From NCBI GenBank assembly GCA_930367215.1, contig OV884058.1, positions 170,420,478-170,484,477 on the forward strand: a DNA stretch of 64,000 nt. The letters run 5' to 3'. The position numbers were made by a program, and so were the translations under genes. Below the pieces are notes generated by a model that was not told the origin of the DNA, did not search any database, and saw only the letters and a program-made list of their open reading frames with translations. This DNA is from Pollenia angustigena. Taxonomy: Eukaryota; Arthropoda; Insecta; Diptera; Polleniidae. Positions 45,413 to 57,849 of this stretch are shown piece by piece; within the stretch, counting starts at the first letter, position 1; each line of letters begins with the position of its first letter.

Positions 45413-45804
45413 AATTGAAGCACAGCCGCGAATAACGTTTTAAGTTACAAAATAATAATTTTTCAGGAGAGCAAAAAACGTTTTTTTGACAGGCAGCGTC
45501 ATTTGTTTTAAAATATTTTTTTTTCTATTATTAAAATTAATGATAATAAAAACTTTAATGCAAAAGGCTTTTAAAACATTATTCCGCACTGCAAAACCAT
45601 TTCGGTTTCATCATTTTGTTAGTAACTTGCAATGTTCTTCCACTGGCTGACACTTTGTACGCCTTTTTGAAGGCGTTAAGGTGCATAGTTTTGGTTGATT
45701 TGATGTTTAAACTGTGTAAGAGAATTAGGTCAACGGTTATCTGCAAAAAAACAGTTTTTGCAAAATGTGACGTTTACAACGTTATTCGCGGCTGTGCTTC
45801 AATT
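45413..45804. mobile_element. 392 bp inverted-repeat element
   Basis: AATTGAAGCACAGCCGCGAA, continuing to TAACGTT, is inverted at the right end (26-27 base terminal repeat). No clear TSD and no transposase; class unknown. Confidence 0.7.
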
Positions 45805-45892
45805 ATAAAACAGTGGAAAACAATTAAAAATAATTTAGAATAAACTGCGATCACTTTGAAAAGATTTGGACTGCTTGTAATTTTCCTAATTT

Positions 45893-45942
45893 AGATTTTT
45901 TTAATGTATATCGTACATTTTGATATACATTAAAAAAATCTT
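45893..45942. repeat. 20 bp-stem hairpin
   Basis: AGATTTTTTTAATGTATATC pairs with its exact complement after a short loop near 45913-45921. The high A/T and T-run make it a weak terminator-like or MITE-like structure. Function unknown. Confidence 0.6.
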
Positions 45943-45944
45943 GC

Positions 45945-47580
45945 TTAGAAATTGTTTATAAAAATGTTTTAGATATATTTTCAATATCATCCGTCAATAC
46001 AAATTTTCCATAAATTCTTTTCTATTAATGTGCAAAATTAGAAAGGAAAAATTACCGAAAACTTTTTGTTCACAATTGGGTTGTACATATGTATGTATGT
46101 TTGTGATTTTCATAAAAATTATTTTACACTCATTGGCACGATTTTGAAATCAACATTAAGTTTAATTTTTAGAACATGAGCAATAATAAAAAACTTCGAA
46201 ATTTAAAAAAGGTGTTCATATTTTCTTTATTTCCAAGTTATTCCAACTATTTCAAATTCTTTTGATTGTAGTGTTTAGTAAAACAATTTTATTTTTATTT
46301 TAAGGACATTGTAAATTTTCCTTTTAAAACTACAGTTTTATTATCATAGGGCAAATTATGTTAAAAATTCTGAAAATTTTAACTCAATTATAAATAAAAA
46401 TGCCCCGGGAATTTTTTCACTTTTTACAGTTAAATTCAAATAGGAAAAGCGAAAAACTCGGGCAATTTTCATTCATAATTTTATTATAAACAAAAAGGTT
46501 TTTTTTTATTTTAATTTCTTTAAAAATTTAATTTATACTTAATTTTTATCCAATGTCTTCTTTTAAAACAAATTTTATTTATTATTTTTTGTTTGTATTC
46601 AAATAGTTTGGGTACTTTAATTTAAACAAAAAAAAAAAAATAATAATGCAAGTTTCATATATTTTAACTACTCTCTATAAATACAGTCATTTAGAGTTTG
46701 ACTTTTGCATAAATTTAACATAAAACAGAAAATTATTAAACAAAAATATTTAAAAGTAATGCATATTTAAAAACAAAGTAATTCTAATACTTTCTATATG
46801 TGAATTTAATGTTGTACGTAAATTCCCATTTGGAAAATGAAATAAAAAAACAAATTAACAAAAAAATATATTTCAATTTTATTTAATTTTCAACTTAAAT
46901 GTTCAAAATAAATTTTGAAACAAACACTTTTTTGTAAATATTAAAAACAACAAAACAATCTTATTATTTTAATAAAAATATATATATATATATATATTTT
47001 AAATTATTTGCTATTATTAAAAAGAAATAAAAACACGTTTATTAAGTTTATACTTTAAACATTTATTTTTCTTGATTTTTTTTTTTATATATTTAGCCAA
47101 TATTTAAGCGAGAAATAAACAAAAAAAAAATTATATAATTATTAAAAATCAATAATAATTTATATATTTTGTTTAATTTTTTTAACTATTATTATTTTGA
47201 ACATTTTAAAGAAAAGAAAAAAAAAACAACAACCAAATAATATTATATTATTAAAAAAAAAAATTAAAAATATTGTAGTTTTTTAATTGGCATATTAAAA
47301 ATAAAACAAGAAACAAAAAATAATTAGTAATAACTATTAAAAATAACGAATGTTTTATATTAAAAGAAATTAAATTTAATTATAATAAATTAATAATCAT
47401 TTAAAAGAAAATAACAACAACCAACGATGTAATTGAAAAACAAAATAATACTAAAAGTTCTATTTCATTTAAATTAAAACAAAAAACTTACAAATAACAA
47501 CAAAAAACATAAAACAAAATATATAAAAACATAATTTTAAAAATTATATTGAAATTTTCGTTTTACTGAAAGAATTACAA
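45945..47580. other. Very AT-rich DNA
   Basis: Homopolymer runs and (AT)n near 46980-47000. It includes a small foldback at 46386-46474. No coding region. Confidence 0.5.
46386..46474. mobile_element. Degenerate foldback MITE
   Basis: AATAAAAATGCCCCGGGAA is mirrored by TCGGGCAATTTTCATT, with inner TTTTTTCACTTTTT / GGAAAAGCGAAAAA arms. Same family as 12935-13061. Confidence 0.55.
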
Positions 47581-47599
47581 CAACAACAACAAAAGTAAG

Positions 47600-47720
47600 T
47601 AAGTGTATTCGTGTGTGCCAAATCTTTGATATTCTCCATCAAGATTATAGAAATATATGTAGTTGGTCAAGCCCGACGACTTGATACCCTACACCACAGA
47701 CAAATTTTCTAGAGTCTACC
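47600..47720 (-). repeat. Family A or B end fragment
   Basis: GTGCCAAATCTTTGATATTC and GATACCCTACACCACAGAC resemble the reversed end and start blocks of family A (compare 2815-2870). Degenerate. Confidence 0.35.
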
Positions 47721-47758
47721 CTATTTGGGATCCATGAAGTTTATGTTAATACATATAA

Positions 47759-47871
47759 CGGCCAATTTCACGAAGTTCAGTTAAAACTAACTATTGCTTT
47801 AATCCAGTTAACAGAACGTTTTGACAGTTATAATGGTAGCTAATTACACCTAAACTTGGTGAAATTGGCCG
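47759..47871. mobile_element. 113 bp MITE, TSD TAA (Harbinger-like)
   Basis: CGGCCAATTTCACGAAGTT and, inward from the right, CGGCCAATTTCACCAAGTT form inverted ends with TAA at 47756-47758 and 47872-47874. Confidence 0.78.
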
Positions 47872-47879
47872 TAAGAGTT

Positions 47880-49180
47880 CTTTGTGGCGAATATTGACGC
47901 CTGTATTTATAAAAAAATTTTAAATATAATAAAGGTTTACAAAACAACTTTTGTATGAAAATTCTACTTAATAAACGTTTTTTAAATTTAATAATTGTTT
48001 ATAAATACGGGGGTAAATATTTATTAGTGATGTTGCGAATATTTGTTGTAATATGGTAATATTATTTAACTTTTACATTTTCTTTCTGAATTAAGTGCCA
48101 ACACTTTGTTATTTATAAAAATTTCAGTTTTTACTTTCATCCTTTTTGTAAATTTTCACTTCCTTCTTCAATTGTTCTCGAAAGCTTGTTAACGTGTTTT
48201 TTATGCTCCTCCACCATTTTGTACAAAAATAATTAAATCGTTTAATCAAGTCACATTAACTAAATGATTTTACAAACATCAAAATAAAATAAATACCTAT
48301 AATCTTAATTAGCAATATGCCGAAATCGACTTTTTGCGAAAATGAAAATGGTTCTTTAGGGTATCAGAAGCAACTTTTGTTCCGCGAATTTTATATAATT
48401 CCGTTATTTACAAAATTACCATTATTTTTAGGTGCTTGAAGAAAATCAAAATTTTGACCGTTTTGTTGTTTGGCAACTTTGTACAAAATATGGCGAGTAG
48501 TTTTGTGGAACACATAATTTCAAAATATTTGCAAATACAGGGTGTTTTGATGCATTTTTCCAAAAAATGAATTTTACGCCATCTAGCGGCAATAATTTTT
48601 ACTAACTATATTCTACATTTAGAAAGGTAATTTAAAAAAAAATTGAAAATCGGATGAAAAATAACCGAATGAGAAAGAAAAGATCTATAAGAAAATGAAA
48701 TATGTAGTATCAAATTTATATTAAAATATGTATGTATGCAACTTTTATTAAATCGATCATTAAAGTTTACATTTTTAGTTTTGCGAAAAAAATTTTAGTT
48801 ATTTTACTGGAAATGTATTTAACAGAAATCTTTATTATTTATACTTTTAAAAACATCAAGTTATTTTATTTTTTAAATTTTTAGAGATCTAAGTACATAA
48901 TAGTGCAAATTCTTTAGCTTTTCTTTGAGTTGGGACTCTAAATCCAAATTTGTTGTTTGCCAAAATTTTCACCGTGATATTTATAATTTAAACCTCTCAA
49001 CATGTTTATTTGCTTTTTAAGAATTTTTATCCGATTACTCTGTACATCGACATCAGATAGGTTATTTTAATCAATTAAATAATTCCATAGGCTCATTCAC
49101 ATAAAGCAAATTAAGAAATACGACTTTACTCTCCGTACGTCGTTTTTTTACTTGTTGTTTGCTCCATCTCTTCCAATCTC
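47880..49180. other. No gene recognised
   Basis: AT-rich DNA with mixed complexity around 48.3-48.6 kb. No domain, RNA gene or bounded repeat was found. Confidence 0.45.
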
Positions 49181-49181
49181 T

Positions 49182-49890
49182 TTATTCGTTCCTAAGCATT
49201 CCATTTTTTATTTTCCTGAAAAACCTTTTCATTATTTTCACACCATTTTCCATATCTTGCTTCGTTGGATAGAACTGCAAAATATCGAAAAGGAAGTGAA
49301 TGCATTTGTATTTCTTTATGAGGTTCCATATCTCGTTCCTCTTCGCCATCGCAAACACTCTCTCCACATTAATATTACTGTGGTATGAGTATAAATCATC
49401 CACAGGTCTATCGATATATCTTTTTAACATTGAATCTTTCGCATCCGCTAAAACCGTTTGGAAAATGTTAACATCTTTTGCAAATTTGCAGTTAGCAAAT
49501 TTAGCTTGTCTGTGTTAAAAGCAAATTGAAATTTGTGGGGAATTATATTCAAGAACGATCTTTTATTTATTTCTTCGAACTCTAAATATTCAAATATTTG
49601 ATACAGCACGTCTTTGAAAGTAAGATGATCACAAGCAACAATTGATTTACATGTGCTAATATGTTTTAGTGGTTCAATGCAAGCTGCTACAGAAAATTTG
49701 ATACAGAAAATTTGTGTCTGTAATATAATCATGAATCATTTTCGCATCCGTGTACGCTTCAGGATATTTTTGCACAAACTGAAATAGCATGAAAACCCAA
49801 CGATAGAATTCAATTCTTATGGCGGCATTGCATTCAGGAGGTGATAATACATAAGGATTGGTGGGTCTGGTTTCTGGGTCAGAACCTTTT
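49182..49890 (-). pseudogene. Decayed F-box-like protein gene (unidentified)
   Basis: Three minus-strand frame segments follow one another and together read like one protein. About 49885-49750 gives a segment with EFYRWVFMLFQFVQKYPEAY. 49732-49448 holds LTFKDVLYQIFEYLEFEEIN, which has the hydrophobic pattern of an F-box. 49445-49182 gives a frame with YIDRPVDDLYSYH and NVERVFAMAKRNEIWNLI that ends at a TAA. Between them the frame shifts twice, and no plausible GT/AG intron of 50 or more bases joins them. The composition is less skewed than its flanks. It may be a dead host gene or a degraded transposon gene. I do not recognise the family beyond the F-box-like pattern. Confidence 0.45.
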
Positions 49891-50164
49891 TATATTTTTG
49901 TGAGGCTGTGTAATTTATAAGCACGCAAAGGTGACGGCTAAAATATCTACTGCCGCTTTATTACAATAGTAAATTAAATATAAGTATATTTACTTATCAC
50001 ATGGAAAGAAATTTTGTTTCCCAAAGTGAAAACAGTGTCTATGTTCTTAATAACTAATGTAAAACTAATTTTAGTAGCATAAATTTACGTTTTTTTTTAA
50101 ATTCACCCTGTTTTTTTAATCAATTAATAAAATTTTTCGAAAATAGGCTGTACTGTTTGTACTA

Positions 50165-50438
50165 CGGCACAAATTCGGCTGAATATTATGCCTTGGGAGA
50201 CAACAGAGTTGTTGATGACTAAAATATCTAAAATTCTAACACTCCTACTTCAAAAGTTATAAGTGAATGAAGGTCAAAAACCCAATTTTTTCATTTTTTT
50301 CGCCTTTTTTTTACATTTTCCTAATTTTCTTGTAAACGAAAAATGCGATCGCCACGCACCACCGCAGAATTTTAGATTTTGATGTCATTAACAACTGTGT
50401 TGCATGACAAGCCATAATATTCAGCCCAATTTGTGCCG
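50165..50438. mobile_element. 274 bp foldback MITE
   Basis: CGGCACAAATTCGGCTGAAT at the left is mirrored at the right (CGGCACAAATTGGGCTGAAT), and the pairing continues through TATGC, ACAAC.AGTTGTT and a TCTAAAATTCT segment. The arms are about 100 bases. The TSD is not clear. Confidence 0.75.
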
Positions 50439-50823
50439 TGCTAAATGTTAGAAGTAATATTTTCGTACTTTCAAGTTTTGTTTTTGCCACTTTGTTTTTT
50501 TCAGTGTATTATTCCAACAAAACCCAAAAATGAAATATTGCTGCCCAAACTAACTATTCAATACATAAAAACATTGATTTTGTAGCTAACAACATAAATA
50601 ATGCGTTAAATTCATAAAAAGTCAAAAAATCCAAGTTTGAAGGGCCACCCTAAATATCCGTTTTAGGACAAGTGAGGGGCACTCTAATAAGCAAGAAGGG
50701 TACTTGACTCTACCCCCGAAGTATTAAAAATCATTCGGCATTAATAGCTTGAAAACGAAAAAGTTCATTTTTTTGGCATATTGCTTATCTTAATATCGTG
50801 AATTTAATACAAAACGTTTCAGT

Positions 50824-52100
50824 TTGTCTTATTATTTTATTGGTTCTTTGAACGCTGCAGATTCAACAGGTTATGGGCCCAGTATCCCAAGAGCAAAGAT
50901 GGAAGATTTAAACATTAAGATTATCAGCATTAAGAAATATGGGTTTGAAGTATGGTGTTTCCAAGTAAAGGCGCTGTTAGAAAGTATCAATGCCTGGGGT
51001 ATTGTAATTGGTTCAGAGGTCAGGCCGATGAGTAATGATGGTGTACAAAGAGATTTTGATTTGCGATCCGCTAAGGCAACAAGAGTTTTAGTTTCTTCGT
51101 TGGAGCCTGAAGAATTAAAGAATATTTTGAATTGCAATGCACCCAAAAAAAAATTAATGATAAGCTGTGCTCATTACACCAGCAAAAAGATAAAACCCAA
51201 CTACAATTTTTAATTCAGACATTTTTTAGGTTAGAATTTTCTAACAATTACTGCATTTACATCTATGCAATTAACGCCGAGTTTTTTTTCTATTTTCTTT
51301 TAAAGTAGTTTCTACGAAACTCTTTCCACATTTACATTAAAATTTTTTCCAAGCATTTTTTCAACTTTTTCAACCCCGTTTTCTTCCCTACACCACTTGC
51401 TAACAAATAAAAAGTTGCATGCGAAAGTTGCGGCGTTAATTGCATAATGAAAATATGGTCAATGTGGCAGAGGTTGAATGTGTTCTGGCGCAAATTAAGG
51501 CCCAAGGTGAAGAAATAACAGATACCATGGTACTAAATAAAATTATTTCAAGCCTCCCAACGGAATATTCAAATTTTAGTACGGCCTGGGAAAGTACAAC
51601 TGCTTCAAAAATAAATTTAAATAATTTGACAAGTCGTCTACTGAAGGAGGAGCTAAAATTAAACGAACAAAATGTTTCAAAATGTAACATGTTGCTTATA
51701 GAACTGATTTACAGTTTTACAAGTGTAAAGGCGATCGATCATAAAATCAAAGATTTGTCCAGAAATGAAGAAAGTCAAATGTTTCAAATGCAATTCGTTC
51801 GGTCATACCAGTAAATATTACAAAAATAAATTCAGAGACAACAAACAGAATAATCGTGGTGGTGCTCACAGTCAAAGCGGAGGATGTAACGCTGGGTGTG
51901 CAGATTTTAGCCCAATAACTTTTAGTTGTGAAGTTATGGCAGATGAGTGTAATGTGGGTCAAAATGAACAGTCTACGAAGTTTAATTTAGATTCAGGTGC
52001 ATCAAATCACATGGTTGGTGAAAAACTGTTTAAATATATGAATGAAATTTGCCAGTTAAAACAGCCATCGAAAATAAAAAAGCGACCAAAACTACCTTAA
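50824..52100 (+). pseudogene. Copia-type retrotransposon gag-protease relic
   Basis: The first part (50860-51185) has an N-terminal Gag frame with GFEVWCFQVKALLES and ending SCAHYTSKK. After an unrelated AT-rich stretch (about 51190-51430, possibly an insertion) the Gag frame resumes with EITDTMVLNKIISSLPTEYS. A shifted frame follows with a zinc knuckle CFKCNSFGHTSKYY, whose last Cys is Tyr, and a protease block LDSGASNHMV near 51991. Integrase, reverse transcriptase and LTRs are not seen. Two frame changes and the lost Cys make it non-functional. This order (Gag, CCHC, DSGAS protease) is that of Ty1/copia elements. Confidence 0.8.
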
Positions 52101-52610
52101 AGGAAAAGACATAAGTTTTCTTTTGAGCAAAAAAAAAAAAACATTTCGGACAAAAAAAAATATTAAAAAAAAATTTTAAGTTTAAAAAAAAAAATTTAAA
52201 TTAAAAAAAAAGTTTTTAAAAAAACAAATAAATTTTTTTTTCAAAATATTGATCAAATAGCTATCGAAGCTACTTGGGACAAATTTTGCTAACACCAATA
52301 GGTAATAAGTTACATGGATGAGAAAGAACACGCATATAATAAAAATTGAAAAACCATCGTTTTTTTTATACATAAGCTGCTTGCATCCTAAAAAGGGACC
52401 AAAACTAACTTAAAGGAAAAGACATAAGCTTTCTTTTAAACAAAAAAAAAAAAAAAAAAAAAAAAACATTCCCGCTAAAAAAAATAAAAAAAAAGTTTTA
52501 AATTTAAAAACAAAAAAAATTTTTTCAAAAGATAGCTATCGAAGCTACTTGGGACAAATTTTGCTAACACCAATAGGTAATAAGTTACATGGATAAGAAA
52601 GAACACCTGT
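52070..52610. repeat. Direct duplication with poly-A interruptions
   Basis: The block CCAAAACTACCTTAAAGGAA...GCTATCGAAGCTACTTGGGAC...GGTAATAAGTTACATGGAT at 52085-52320 recurs at 52391-52595, both with long A-runs inside. Parts recur again at 56630-56660. Confidence 0.75.
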
Positions 52611-52614
52611 ATGG

Positions 52615-52745
52615 CCAAAATGTCAAACTTTAACCCCCACTAACTCAGAAACTTTTAGACCGATATTGTTGAAAATTTGTGTGCAAATTTCATCCAAATC
52701 GGAAGACATCGATTTAAAAATTGGGTCACTTGACATGAAATCCCC
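52615..52745. repeat. Dispersed block shared with 56.6-56.8 kb
   Basis: A segment with CTAACTCAGAAACTTTTAGACC, TTGTTGAAAATTTGTGT and CGGAAGACATCGATTT recurs at 56670-56815. A reversed piece of it lies at 56590-56628. Confidence 0.65.
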
Positions 52746-52899
52746 TATATATTAAACTTACAGAATTAAATTAACTCACCTGGAAGATAAAATATGAACC
52801 GGAGGTTGGTCCTTCGCAAATCGATCCACTAAGACGGGGAAGAAATGCTCGAAACATGTAAATTCATATATACTTAGATTTACATACCTCGTTTTCTTC

Positions 52900-54829
52900 A
52901 TCTTTATGTATAAAATTGTAACGTTACTGACTGACTAACTCACTGATTCATTATCGCACTGCCTAAACGCCTGACGCTAAGCACTTGAAATTTGGACCAG
53001 AGATTGGTCACTCCCCAATTCGATCCATTAAGACGGGATTTTTGGAAATTCGAATGGTCAGGGGGTAAAAAAGGGTAAAAACGGGAAAATGTGGTAACCT
53101 TATATCTCCAAAACAAAAAAATGTAGTACTTATCGTTTTTCTCTAGATAAATAAGCGGACAGGTGTCTGATACTTTTTTGAAATTCGGCCCTATTAGGGA
53201 GTAAGCGGGTAAAACCTGAATATTGGTACTTTTTTGACACCCCATCTATCTTTTGAATTAATAAACATAGAAACAAAGGTTATACCAGATTCGAAACTTA
53301 TCAAAAAAAGACGAATATAAATTTGGTACTTTTTTGAAATTCGAACATTTAAAGGGTGAAAATCGTGACTAATTTTGGTACATTGGCATATTCTTACTAA
53401 ATTAGGGCTCCCAATACAATACTGAAATTTTTGATACTTTAATGGGGGGAAAAAATAGTACCAAAAAAAGGAAATACGGGAAATTTGATATTTTTCTTTG
53501 GCTTTTTGGTTCTACAACTGTTATTTTTTTAATTATCGTTAATATTGGACCTAGAAACATAACATTCAAAATGCAATGTCCTGAGTGGATAAGAATCCAT
53601 AAGGGGAAGTTTTTGGTACTTTTCTGCTCATTAACTGGTACTTTTTGAATTTCCGTTAGTATTGGACCTATAAAAATAAAATTAAACATGCAATGTCCTG
53701 AATGGATGAGAATCTATAAGAGGGAACTTTTTGGTACTTTTTTGTTCATTAACTGGTACTTTTTGAATTTCCGTTAGTATTGGACCTAGAAACAAAAAAT
53801 TAATCATGCAAGGGGTTGAGTGAATGGCAATCTGTTAGAGGAATCTTTTTGGAACTTTTTCGTTTTTTAACTGGTACTTTTTTAAATTTTCGCTAATATT
53901 AGTCTTATGAACATAAAATTAAACATGCAAGGTCCTGAGAATCTCTGATAGGTAATATAAAATTAAACATGCAAGGCCGTGAGTGAATGAGAATCTGTAA
54001 GAGAGCTTTTTGGTACTTTTTTGTTCTTTAACTGGTACTTTTTGAATTTCCGTTAATATTGAACCTAGAATAATAAAATTAAACATGCAATGTCCTGAGT
54101 GGATGAGAATCTATAAGAGGGTACTTTTTGGTACTTTTTCGTTCTCTTACTGGTACTTTTTTATAAACTGGCACTTTTTTTAATTTAATATTTATTTTTG
54201 TACAATAAATAAAAAAAAGTAAATAATTGTGTGGTACTTTTACGAAATTCGGCCGTTTTAATAAAAATTATATAACAGTTGTCACTTATCTAAAAAATAC
54301 AAATGCATATTTGGTACTTTTTCGAAATTCGAACGTTTAAGGGATACAAATTGTACCTATGTTTGTTACATTTTCAAAATATTTTTTCGCCATCTATTTA
54401 TCTTTAATCGCAGAGCCTTAACGTCTGAAGCTAAAAGGTTGATATTTGGACCAGGGGCTGGCCTCTCGCCAAATCGATCCTGCTAACCTCATACCTCCTT
54501 AACTAAAAGAGATGAAAAACATTAACACTTATTGTTCTTCATTAGAAAAATTCGCTAACCTTATATCACCTTAACTAAAAGAGATACAAAAAATTTAATA
54601 CTTATGATTGTTCATTAAAAAAATAAACGGACAGGTTTCTGATACTTTTGTGAGGTACGGCCTTTTTGGGGTGTAAAAAAGTAAATAAAAATGATATCAC
54701 ATTCTAGCTTATCTAAAAAATACAAAACAGATTCGGTACTGTTTTGAAATTCAAAAGTTTAAGGTGTGAAAATCGTTCCTAATTTTGTTACTTTTTTCAC
54801 AACATTTTTCTCCATCTATCTTCTATCTA
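52900..54829 (+). repeat. Helitron-related repeat array
   Basis: Blocks of the type CTGACGCTAAGCACTTGAAATTTGGACC..GGTC..TCGATCC occur at 52970, 54425 and 55530, alternating with the 118 bp satellite and TGGTACTTTTTTGAAATTCG words. This pattern of repeated modules is common inside insect Helitrons. No Rep/helicase coding sequence is seen, so it is non-autonomous. Confidence 0.5.
53544..54180. repeat. 118 bp satellite, about five copies
   Basis: ATTGGACCTAGAAACA-type starts at 53544, 53661, 53779, 53898 and 54057 give periods of 117, 118, 119 and 159 (the last holds a partial extra copy). Each unit ends in AACTGGTACTTTTTGAATTT. The same unit recurs at 60880-61220. Confidence 0.85.
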
Positions 54830-56198
54830 TCTATATATATATTAAATAGGATGTGTGTATGTATGTATGTAACGTATGGACTTCAAAACGGCTGGGCCGA
54901 TTTTGATGAAATTTTCATGGAATCTTCAGAATATTTAGGCGGGTGACACCATGGTCCGACTAAGATTTGCATGAAAAGAAAATTTTGCCCCGCCCACTTT
55001 ACGCCCACTTCTTTCGAATTACCTAAAATCAGAAAACGGCTACATCGATTTGACAAATTTTTCTTTCAAATGGTCGTATTAATCCATTTTAAGTTTTCAT
55101 CGAAAGAAAAATTTACCGCGCCTACTTTTACGCCCACTTTTTCTATTAATCGCATAACTTGAGAACGGCTTGAGCGATTTGGAAGATTTTTTACTTAAAA
55201 ATTATTGCCATGGTCCAACTTAAATTTTTACGGAAAGAAAATTTTGCCCCGCGCACTTTTTTCGATTTACCTAAAATCAAAAAACGGATCCATCGGTTTG
55301 ACTAATTTTTCTTTTAAATCTTCGTATTAATCCATACTACGTTTTCATCGAAAGAAAAATGTACCGCGCCTACTTTTAATTCCACTTTTTCTATTAAGCG
55401 CATAACTTGAGAACGGCTTGATCGATTTGGACGATTTTTTCTATAAAATCATCGCCATGATCCAACTTAGATTTATACGAAAAGAAAATTTTGCCCGCCC
55501 ACTTTTACGCCCACTTGACACATCCTAAGATCCTGAAGCTAAAAAGCTGACATTTGGACCGGGGCTGGCCTCTCGCCAACTCGACCCCGCTAACCTCAAA
55601 AATCCAAAACTAAAAGAGATACAAAAAATTTAACACTTACTTTTTCGAAATTTGCTCCTTTTGGGGAGTAAATTTTGGAACATTTTTGTCACGCCACCTC
55701 TGTATGTACATTAGAGACACAACTTTTCTGGATATCATTTTTTGCCACAATTGGCGAAGTCCCTCACGCCCACCAAAGTTTTTTTTTATCCTATGACAAA
55801 AACGTACTAAACTATAGGCTCCAACTACAACATTGAAATTTTTAATGCATAAATGGGGAGAAAAAAGTATCAAAAAGGATAATACGGGAAATTATTGTTC
55901 TTTCATTTGCTTTTTGAATTTTCTATATTGAACTTAGAAGCACAAAATTATAGGTGCAAAGTCCTGTGTCAATATCAACCTATGAGATGAAAAATGTTGG
56001 AACTATTTTGCTAAAACCTATTTACATATACTTTGGCATATAAATATGTTCATGAATGAAAAGGCCTGATTACAAAGTATCGGGTTAAATGCTAGAATTT
56101 AAACCAATTTTAATCTAAAAAAATAAGCTTTGGCATACAAATACTTATGTCCACGAAGGAAAAGAAGACGCTAACGAAGTAGCGGGTTAAATACTAGT
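54830..56198 (+). mobile_element. Non-autonomous Helitron
   Basis: It starts TCTATATATATATTAAA after an A (54829) and ends CTAG before a T (56199), the known A|T insertion rule. About 10 bases before the end, CGCTAACGAAGTAGCG forms a 5 bp stem with a 6-base loop, the standard Helitron 3' hairpin. No TIR or TSD is needed. Inside are alternating modules with AACGGCTGGGCCGATTTTG and CGCCCACTTTTACGCCCACT. No helicase. Another 3' end of this family lies at 61259-61283 and a partial one near 56070-56090. Confidence 0.7.
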
Positions 56199-56199
56199 A

Positions 56200-57450
56200 T
56201 GTATGTACATTAGCGTGGCCGTTAGTTGTATGGAGAACTTTTTTTTTTTTGATTTATTATATTCTCCCCCCTCAAATCGGTTCAGTTTTATGTAAAAAAA
56301 ATTCAAAAAAATTTCGTAGCGATAAGTTGTGTTTTAGGGGGGGGGGGGGCGTCCGCCCCTCAAAGTTTGCCATCAAGCCATTTATTCAAATGTAATTTTT
56401 TGCATATGACTATCTCTTTAAAACAACATTTTACAAGAATATGATATATGGCAATATTTTAGCTCTTCTAGTCGACAACATTTGCCTCCAAGAAAGTTTT
56501 TTGCTAAAATTAATATTTTAGAAAATAATTAAGAAAATAACAACAAAATACCAAACTTTTTATATACGTTTTAAATAAAGCCGGATTTAATGTCAAGTGA
56601 CCCAATTTTTAAATCGATGTCTTCCGATTAGGTAATAAGTTACATATATGAGAAAGAACACCTGTATGGCAAACTTTGACCCCCTCTAACTCAAAAACTT
56701 TTTGACCGATCTTGTTGAAAATTTGTGTCTAAACTACTTTCCAATAGGACTAACCTTTTTTTCATCCTAATCGGAAGACATCGTTTTCAAAATTGGGTCA
56801 ATTGACATTAAATCCGGCTTTTCATGCGCTATAGTTTTTCATGTGTTATGCACTTCTACCTCTAGTGCTATTGAAAAAAGGTTTGACTAAGTATCAGAAT
56901 GCAAACATACATGTTTTTTCTATTTTACACCTTATGTGTGTTGTTTTATTAAACTTTGCACGATTTTAACTAAGATTTATTTAAACGATAATATATACAT
57001 AAGTATGTTTATTGAAATATATGCTGTCCTTAAGTTGTATAAACAATGGTTGGTCGTTGCAAATTTTTGGTAATTGTAACTGGCCAGATTTTTTCGAGTT
57101 ACGAAAATGGAGCTCGCACTGTATTACTTTAAAACTGCTTTATGACCAATTTAAACTCCAAATGATTTGGATGATATTATTTTTATTGGACATAATAATA
57201 ATACATTTAAAAATGTTTAAATGAAAATGGTCCCCATCAACGCCGTCGCCTTTTTTTAAATTTTGGAGGTATATAATATTCGGCACAGCCGAATGCAACT
57301 TGTTTTGTGTTTAATTAAATTGTAAAAATGGCTTAGAGCTTTTTAGTGCTTTTTTTTAATTTTAAAGTGCTTTTTGCTCTCAAAAAGTTGGCATCACTGA
57401 ACATGTTAGAAAAACATGCATTGATAAATTGTTCATGGAATTCTTCGACC
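56200..57450. other. AT-rich DNA with repeat fragments
   Basis: A G12 run followed by CGTCCGCCCC is at 56336-56356. Fragments of the 52.6 kb repeat lie at 56590-56815. A family A end (GGTATATAATATTCGGCACA to ATGCAACTTG) is at 57268-57305. No gene. Confidence 0.5.
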
Positions 57451-57455
57451 AATTA

Positions 57456-57673
57456 CACTACATGACAGTTTTTGGACTAAATGATATGTCAAAAGTAGAA
57501 CAGTTTTTGAAATATATCCTTAAATAAAGATTGAAAGATGAAAATAATATCTCAAAAACTGTTCTACTTTTGACAATTCTGACTTCATATTCGGATTCAG
57601 CGGACAATTTTACATAGAGACTAGGTGTCATTTTCATTTGGTCACGACTTTGTTGGAAATTTGTGATCCAGTA
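57456..57673. mobile_element. CACTA-ended MITE, diverged copy
   Basis: Starts CACTACATGACAG and shares the block GACTTCATATTCGGATTCAG with the element at 60045-60348. An inner GTCAAAAGTAGAACAGTTTT is mirrored at 57555-57575. The right terminus is degenerate. Confidence 0.6.
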
Positions 57674-57849
57674 TTATCAAAGAAAACCTCTTCATTATAT
57701 TGTGTTAGAATAAAAAAGTTTGAATACCTCGTTTTGCATTTACATATGTATCAAATAACCACACTTTTAGTTACGCCACTTTGTTTTTTGTTCGCAGAAG
57801 TGTAAAATTTTGTCAGGACATGTAGTTTAATGGCATTGTGCTAGTTGCC

